Shown here piece after piece: positions 13,876-17,276 of a stretch of DNA of 17,276 bases (position 1 is the stretch's first letter; each line of letters opens with the position of its first letter). The DNA lies in the NCBI GenBank assembly GCA_043775055.1, contig JAYVSU010000054.1:1-17276 (forward strand), in the 5' to 3' direction. The stretch is from Aalborgiella sp043775055. Its GTDB lineage: Bacteria > Pseudomonadota > Gammaproteobacteria > Burkholderiales > Burkholderiaceae_C. The position numbers were made by a program, and so were the translations under genes. The notes below the pieces were generated by a model that saw nothing but the letters and a program-made list of their open reading frames with translations, was not told the DNA's origin and did not search any database.

Positions 13876-15531
13876 ATGGCTACTGAAGAACGGCGCTCGC
13901 GCTATGATTTGCCCATGAATGACCTAGCCGATAGCCAAAATCTAGCCGCCCATGGTGTGGCCAATGACTTGGCTTGCTACCAAGCGATGAAGGCGCACGA
14001 CGCCCGGTTTGATGGTCATTTCTTCGTCGGCGTCAGTTCAACCCACATTTATTGCCGCCCCGTGTGCCGGGTGAAGCTGCCTAAATTTGAAAATTGCCGC
14101 TTTTTTGACCACGCAGCCTTGGCTGAAAGCGCCGGCTACCGCCCATGCCTGCGATGCCGGCCTGAATTGGCACCCAGTAGCTTGCCATGGACCACCTCAG
14201 ACGCAAGCCGCACCTTGGCGCTGCAGGCGGCACGCTGGCTGGATGACCCGCAAGCTTGGCAAGCCAATGCCCCTACGCATGATGACTCCAAGCCGTCTAT
14301 CAGCCAATTGGCCGCACATCTGGGCGTGTCTGACCGCCATGTGCGACGCTTGTTTGAGGCGGAATTTGGCGTTTCTCCCCTGCAATACCTGCAAACACGC
14401 CGCCTGCTGACGGCCAAACAGTTGCTGACTGACACCGACCTGCCCATCGCCCAAGTGGCGCTATGCAGTGGTTTTGGCAGCGTGCGCCGCTTTTCTGCCG
14501 CTTTTTTAGCACATTACCGGCTCAATGCCAGCCAATTACGGCGCACTACGACTCGATTCAATTCACGTTCTACCTTCCCACCCAGCGGCTATTGCACCGT
14601 CAAACTCAGCTACAGACCGCCTTATGACGCGCCTTGGTTGTTTACATTTTTTCAAAAACGACAAGTAAATGCTATTGAATTTGTAGCTATAGAGGCAAAT
14701 AAACTGTCGTCTGGATGGACTTTAAGGCTTAAATCTGGGGGTATAGAGCACCTTGGATGGCTGCATATTGAGTTTTTGCCCAAGCAGTCTGCGGTGCAAA
14801 TTCAAGTCAGCGACTCCCTGCGTGACGTGCTGCCGCAGGTGATTCGGCAAGTGCGGGCATTACTGGATTTGGATGCCGACCCGCAGGCTATCAATGCGGT
14901 ACTGGGTGATTGCTTTTCTGCCGAGAAGCAAAATTTTTCAGCGCTCGAAGGTTTGCGGGTACCGGGCTGTTTGAACGGTTTTGAACTGGCGGTGCGGGCT
15001 ATTTTGGGTCAACAGGTCACCGTGGCGGCAGGGCGCACCTTGACGCAGCGGGTGGTGGATCGCTTTGGCACAGCTATTCAAACACCTTATCCGGCCCTGA
15101 GTCGACTATTCCCCACGCCAGAAGCTTTGGCTACTGTCACGGGTGAGGATTTAGGGCGTTTAGGCATTGTCAAACAGCGCCAAGCCGCCATCACCGCCTT
15201 GGCACGCGCGGTGGCCGACAAACAACTGCATTTGGACCCCAATATTAATATTGAAGCGACCATGACCACCCTGCGCGCCTTGCCTGGCGTGGGCGACTGG
15301 ACGGCGCAATACATCGCCATGCGTGCGCTGCGTTGGCCGGATGCGTTTGTGGCGGGCGACGTGGCGCTACACAAGGCGATGGGGCTGCAACACCTTGAAC
15401 CACCCCTCAGTCCGACCAAAACCGCTGCTGCAGCGGTCGCCGCCTCGCAGGTTTGGCGACCATGGCGCAGCTATGCGGTCATGCGCGCTTGGACCAGTTT
15501 GGCGACATCTCCAAAACTTTCAAAACCCTAA
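13876..15531 (+). CDS. alkA: Ada N-terminal domain / AraC HTH / AlkA DNA-3-methyladenine glycosylase fusion
   Basis: Multidomain alkylation sensor and repair enzyme, 551 residues from the ATG at 13876 (TAAGGA at 13859-13864, 11 bases upstream); ATG 13915 and an upstream TTG at 13843 are alternatives. Residues about 35-100 are the Ada methyl-phosphotriester domain: Cys60, Cys64, Cys91 and Cys94 have exactly the spacing of E. coli Ada Cys38/42/69/72, Cys60 being the methyl-accepting position. Residues about 140-223 are an AraC-type HTH (ISQLAAHLGVSDRHVRRLF, then VALCSGFGSVRRFSAAFLAHY). From about 235 follows the AlkA N-terminal domain, then the helix-hairpin-helix LPGVGDWTAQYI (469-480) and catalytic Asp495 in VAGDVALHKA. 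The guanine methyltransferase part of Ada is absent but encoded by ogt next door. It probably activates itself and ogt when methylated. Residues 266-271 coincide with a hairpin repeat core. Confidence 0.92.
   Translation: MATEERRSRYDLPMNDLADSQNLAAHGVANDLACYQAMKAHDARFDGHFFVGVSSTHIYCRPVCRVKLPKFENCRFFDHAALAESAGYRPCLRCRPELAPSSLPWTTSDASRTLALQAARWLDDPQAWQANAPTHDDSKPSISQLAAHLGVSDRHVRRLFEAEFGVSPLQYLQTRRLLTAKQLLTDTDLPIAQVALCSGFGSVRRFSAAFLAHYRLNASQLRRTTTRFNSRSTFPPSGYCTVKLSYRPPYDAPWLFTFFQKRQVNAIEFVAIEANKLSSGWTLRLKSGGIEHLGWLHIEFLPKQSAVQIQVSDSLRDVLPQVIRQVRALLDLDADPQAINAVLGDCFSAEKQNFSALEGLRVPGCLNGFELAVRAILGQQVTVAAGRTLTQRVVDRFGTAIQTPYPALSRLFPTPEALATVTGEDLGRLGIVKQRQAAITALARAVADKQLHLDPNINIEATMTTLRALPGVGDWTAQYIAMRALRWPDAFVAGDVALHKAMGLQHLEPPLSPTKTAAAAVAASQVWRPWRSYAVMRAWTSLATSPKLSKP
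13903..13908 (+). promoter_or_regulatory. -10-like box just before the alternative alkA start
   Basis: TATGAT (13903-13908) lies six bases before the in-frame ATG at 13915, the same arrangement as before pdxH. If used, it would produce a near-leaderless message starting at Met14 of the longer form. No -35 hexamer is recognisable, which fits an activator-dependent promoter as well as a chance match. Confidence 0.25.
14658..14710 (+). repeat. dispersed hairpin repeat, copy 4 (in frame inside the alkA fusion)
   Basis: The core GCTAT-TGAATTT-GTAGC (14671-14687) has the same 17-bp geometry as the other copies. On the minus strand the right side reads ATAGCATTTA, identical to ten bases of copy 1 (892-901). 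The segment is bracketed by a 6-bp inverted repeat, ACGACA (14658-14663) and TGTCGT (14705-14710). It is AT-rich and translated in frame near the start of the AlkA N-terminal domain. Similarity beyond the core is weaker than for copies 2 and 3. Confidence 0.5.
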
Positions 15532-15546
15532 AAAAGCATTGATTTA

Positions 15547-15595
15547 ACTATTATTTATATAGCAAACTATTAAATAAATACAACGGCTACAGACA
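15547..15595 (-). repeat. dispersed AT-rich hairpin repeat, copy 5 (intergenic before ogt)
   Basis: On the minus strand, 15559-15595 matches copy 1 (848-884) at 32 of 37 positions, including an identical run through AATAGTTTGCTAT. The hairpin core is GCTAT-ATAAATA-ATAGT (15547-15563), whose outermost pair is G-T. It fills much of the 126-base gap between the alkA-type stop and the ogt start, a gap that is very AT-rich (15532-15657). It may affect read-through from alkA into ogt or supply promoter-like sequence. Confidence 0.75.
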
Positions 15596-15657
15596 AAAAT
15601 AATTTTTAAAAATAGTTATATTAAATCATTAATATGCAAGATGCAAAGAGGTTTACC

Positions 15658-16179
15658 ATGAAATTCGACTCAACACCTATTTATGGTCTCAGCACCAGCC
15701 CCCTAGGGTCCATTTGCCTAGCAGCGACTGACAAAGGCTTAGCCGGTATGTGGTTTGAGCACCAACGCCATCTACCCGAGCGGGCGACTTGGAAGCTGTG
15801 CCCTGATATTCGGCAACACGCAGTCATGCAAGCTGCCTGCGAGCAATTGAAGGCTTATTTCGCAGGAACATTGCAAGATTTTGACTTGCCGCTGGATTTG
15901 CGCGGCGGTACAGCGTTTCAACAGCTGGTTTGGCAGGCGCTGCTGCGCATCCCCTATGGCAAGACGACCAGCTACGGCGCTTTGAGCCAGCGTATCGACA
16001 AACCCTTGGCGATTCGGGCAGTAGGCACGGCCGTGGGACGCAACCCATTGAGCATCATCGTGCCCTGCCATCGGGTGATTGGCAGCGATGGCTCGCTCAC
16101 AGGTTACGCAGGTGGCTTGGACAAAAAAGTAGCCTTGTTGAACCTCGAAAACCCGCAATCCAACTTCGGTTTAAGCTGA
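15658..16179 (+). CDS. ogt: methylated-DNA--[protein]-cysteine S-methyltransferase
   Basis: Suicide repair protein that transfers the methyl group from O6-methylguanine or O4-methylthymine in DNA to its own cysteine. The ATG at 15658 is preferred over 15634 because AGAGG lies about seven bases upstream; this gives 173 residues, normal for Ogt. The active-site PCHRVIG (136-142) supplies Cys137, preceded by the HTH/arginine-finger region QRIDKPLAIRAVGTAVGRNP (111-130) and IPYGKTTSYGAL (98-109), and followed by GSLTGYAGGLDKK. It lies 126 bases after the Ada-AlkA fusion and supplies the O6-methylguanine activity missing from that protein. A TATATT at 15617-15622 could be a -10 box, but no good -35 is seen. 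Confidence 0.95.
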   Translation: MKFDSTPIYGLSTSPLGSICLAATDKGLAGMWFEHQRHLPERATWKLCPDIRQHAVMQAACEQLKAYFAGTLQDFDLPLDLRGGTAFQQLVWQALLRIPYGKTTSYGALSQRIDKPLAIRAVGTAVGRNPLSIIVPCHRVIGSDGSLTGYAGGLDKKVALLNLENPQSNFGLS

Positions 16180-16192
16180 GTAAACCGCTGAA

Positions 16193-16212
16193 ATGCCTAC
16201 TTTAGAAGGCAT
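16193..16212 (+). other. small hairpin in front of the EamA permease gene
   Basis: ATGCCT (16193-16198) pairs with AGGCAT (16207-16212) across an 8-base loop. It lies between ogt and the permease gene and includes AGAAGG, the only purine-rich Shine-Dalgarno-like stretch, which is too far (about 15 bases) from the ATG at 16225 to be a normal site. It may be a weak terminator or a translation-control element. Confidence 0.2.
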
Positions 16213-16224
16213 ACTTCAACGCAC

Positions 16225-17106
16225 ATGAAAAAATCCGTCTTTTTTGAATTTATCTTGTTAGCCGCCATCTGGGGATCGTCTTTTTTATTCACCCGCAGCA
16301 GCGCTGTAGAGTTTGGTGTTTTGCCAACTGCTGCTTTACGCGTCGGTTTAGCCGCCCTGTTTTTGCTGCCTATGCTGGTTTGGAGCGGCCACTGGCCCGC
16401 TTTTAAGAAGCGCGCAGCCTCCATCATGTTCGTCGGCATGCTCAATTCAGGCATCCCATTTGCCATGTACGCCTTTGCGGTGATGTCCATCACCACGGGT
16501 TTGTCGTCGATTTTGAACGCCACCGTGCCGCTGTTTGGCGCGATTGTGGCTTGGTTGTGGCTGAAGGACAAACCTTCGGCCTCGAGGATTGCAGGCTTGG
16601 TCATTGGTTTCATTGGCGTGGCCTTGCTGGCAGGAGACAAAGCCAGCTTCAAGCCCGGCGGCTCGGGCTGGGCCATTCTGGCCTGCCTATGCGCCACGCT
16701 GTGTTACGCCATAGCTGCCAGCTACACCAAGCGCTATCTGATGGGCGTACCACCTATGGCCACGGCAGCTGGCAGCATGATGGGCGCGACGCTGGGTTTA
16801 GCAATTCCAGCAGCGCTTTTGTGGCCTGCGCAAACGCCCAGCTTGCATGCGTGGACGTCTATGGCGATTTTGGCGCTGGTCTGCACTGGCATTGCCTATA
16901 TTTTGTACTTCCGTTTGATTGAAACCGCAGGCCCCAGCCGCGCCTTAACGGTCACTTTCATGGTGCCGGTGTTTGCTTTGCTGTACGGCGCTTTGTTTTT
17001 GGGTGAAGAAATCACGCTGTGGATGCTGCTGTGCGGTTGCGTCGTGGTGTGCGGCACGGCGCTGGCGACGGGATTGGTCAAAATTCAGGCACTAAACCGC
17101 TTGTAA
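16225..17106 (+). CDS. EamA/DMT-superfamily permease
   Basis: Drug/metabolite transporter family inner-membrane protein of 293 residues, with about ten hydrophobic segments arranged as two EamA repeats. The first repeat starts FILLAAIWGSSFLFTR, with the typical WGSSF signature, and includes LNSGIPFAMYAFAVMSITTG and LNATVPLFGAIVAWLWLKD. The second begins at GWAILACLCATLCYAIAASYTKRY and ends TFMVPVFALLYGALFLGE, where the conserved PVFALL-GE pattern mirrors the first half. It probably exports amino acids or other small metabolites, but DMT substrates cannot be inferred from sequence. The start lacks a clear Shine-Dalgarno. It follows ogt by 45 bases, so co-transcription is possible, with no evident functional link. 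Confidence 0.92.
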   Translation: MKKSVFFEFILLAAIWGSSFLFTRSSAVEFGVLPTAALRVGLAALFLLPMLVWSGHWPAFKKRAASIMFVGMLNSGIPFAMYAFAVMSITTGLSSILNATVPLFGAIVAWLWLKDKPSASRIAGLVIGFIGVALLAGDKASFKPGGSGWAILACLCATLCYAIAASYTKRYLMGVPPMATAAGSMMGATLGLAIPAALLWPAQTPSLHAWTSMAILALVCTGIAYILYFRLIETAGPSRALTVTFMVPVFALLYGALFLGEEITLWMLLCGCVVVCGTALATGLVKIQALNRL

Positions 17107-17139
17107 TGTCGATTTTATGTGTCGATTCTTGCATCACGG

Positions 17140-17168
17140 TTAAAAATGGCCTGAACGCAGGCTAGAAT
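17140..17168 (+). promoter_or_regulatory. promoter of tRNA-Ser
   Basis: TTAAAA (17140-17145, four of six) and TAGAAT (17163-17168, five of six) are spaced by 17 bp. Transcription would begin around 17175, just before the mature tRNA 5' end at 17178, as expected for a single tRNA gene with a short leader. Confidence 0.5.
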
Positions 17169-17177
17169 ACTAAGCAA

Positions 17178-17267
17178 GGAAGCGTGGCCGAGCGGTTGAA
17201 GGCACCGGTCTTGAAAACCGGCGACGGAGTGATCTGTTCGTGAGTTCGAATCTCACCGCTTCCGCCA
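17178..17267 (+). tRNA. tRNA-Ser (anticodon UGA)
   Basis: A class II tRNA of 90 nt including an encoded CCA. The acceptor arms GGAAGCG (17178-17184) and CGCTTCC (17257-17263) pair perfectly, followed by discriminator G and CCA. The anticodon arm CCGGT-CTTGAAA-ACCGG gives anticodon TGA, which reads UCA and related serine codons. The T arm is GTGAG-TTCGAAT-CTCAC. The long variable arm (ACGGA/TCTGT with one G-U pair) is the serine identity feature. A T-run at 17270-17275 follows immediately and may be the terminator, but the window ends there. Confidence 0.97.
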
Positions 17268-17276
17268 TATTTTTTC

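Noticed and set aside
15241..15252. AATATTAATATT, a perfect 12-bp AT palindrome inside the AlkA domain, considered as another repeat trace.
   Set aside because: It lacks the GCTAT/ATAGC arms and the fixed geometry, and encodes only a few residues (NINI) in a variable loop. A simple AT palindrome of this kind is not distinctive.
16197..16697. A 166-codon minus-strand frame opposite the EamA permease.
   Set aside because: It is antisense to a clear ten-helix permease, shows no domain signature, and would start inside the permease gene.
17268..17276. T-run after the tRNA as a complete intrinsic terminator.
   Set aside because: Only the T-run is visible and there is no separate hairpin before the window ends, so it is mentioned only under the tRNA.
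1..17276. CRISPR arrays, insertion sequences, prophage or toxin-antitoxin genes.
   Set aside because: No evenly spaced direct repeats, transposase or integrase motifs, or small paired toxin/antitoxin frames were seen. The tRNA at the right end shows no att-like duplication within the window.

Overview
This window looks like an ordinary chromosomal segment of a betaproteobacterium, most likely a Comamonadaceae member (order Burkholderiales; Rhodoferax/Limnohabitans/Polaromonas-like). That placement is inferred from the style of the proteins (PdxH, WaaA, the tolC-linked methyltransferase, the Ada-AlkA fusion) and from the gene order; no database was searched. Genes are densely packed. I see no prophage, IS element, CRISPR array or plasmid gene.

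Layout from left to right: (1) the 5' end of a minus-strand MobA-like nucleotidyltransferase, divergent from pdxH. (2) pdxH converging on a minus-strand pair, msrA followed by an SGNH/GDSL-type esterase lipoprotein. (3) A plus-strand efflux operon: a TetR/AcrR regulator with a good sigma70 promoter and a candidate operator at the start point, an RND periplasmic adaptor and an RND inner-membrane pump. (4) A plus-strand pair with its own extended -10 promoter: a protein-L-isoaspartate methyltransferase-like protein and a TolC outer-membrane channel, which could serve the RND pump. (5) A minus-strand lipopolysaccharide core operon reading phosphomanno/phosphoglucomutase, waaC, waaA; it converges on tolC at a strong hairpin. 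(6) A plus-strand alkylation-repair pair: an Ada N-terminal domain + AraC HTH + AlkA glycosylase fusion, then ogt. Together they cover the activities of a classical Ada/AlkA response on two genes. (7) An EamA/DMT permease and a tRNA-Ser(UGA) with its own promoter.

The most unusual signal is a family of short AT-rich repeats built around a 17-bp hairpin core, GCTAT-N7-RTAGY (5-bp arms, always a 7-nt loop). I find five copies. Two are intergenic (after pdxH and before ogt). Three lie inside open reading frames and keep the frame: in waaA, in waaC and in the Ada-AlkA fusion. In waaA and waaC the similarity to the intergenic copy extends well beyond the hairpin, and the encoded segments look like extra residues in loops or linkers of these enzymes. 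This resembles the protein-embedded palindromic elements known from Rickettsia, but in an unrelated lineage. waaA also carries a second low-complexity insertion made of a 12-nt tandem repeat. Without homologue alignments, the insertion interpretation remains an inference.
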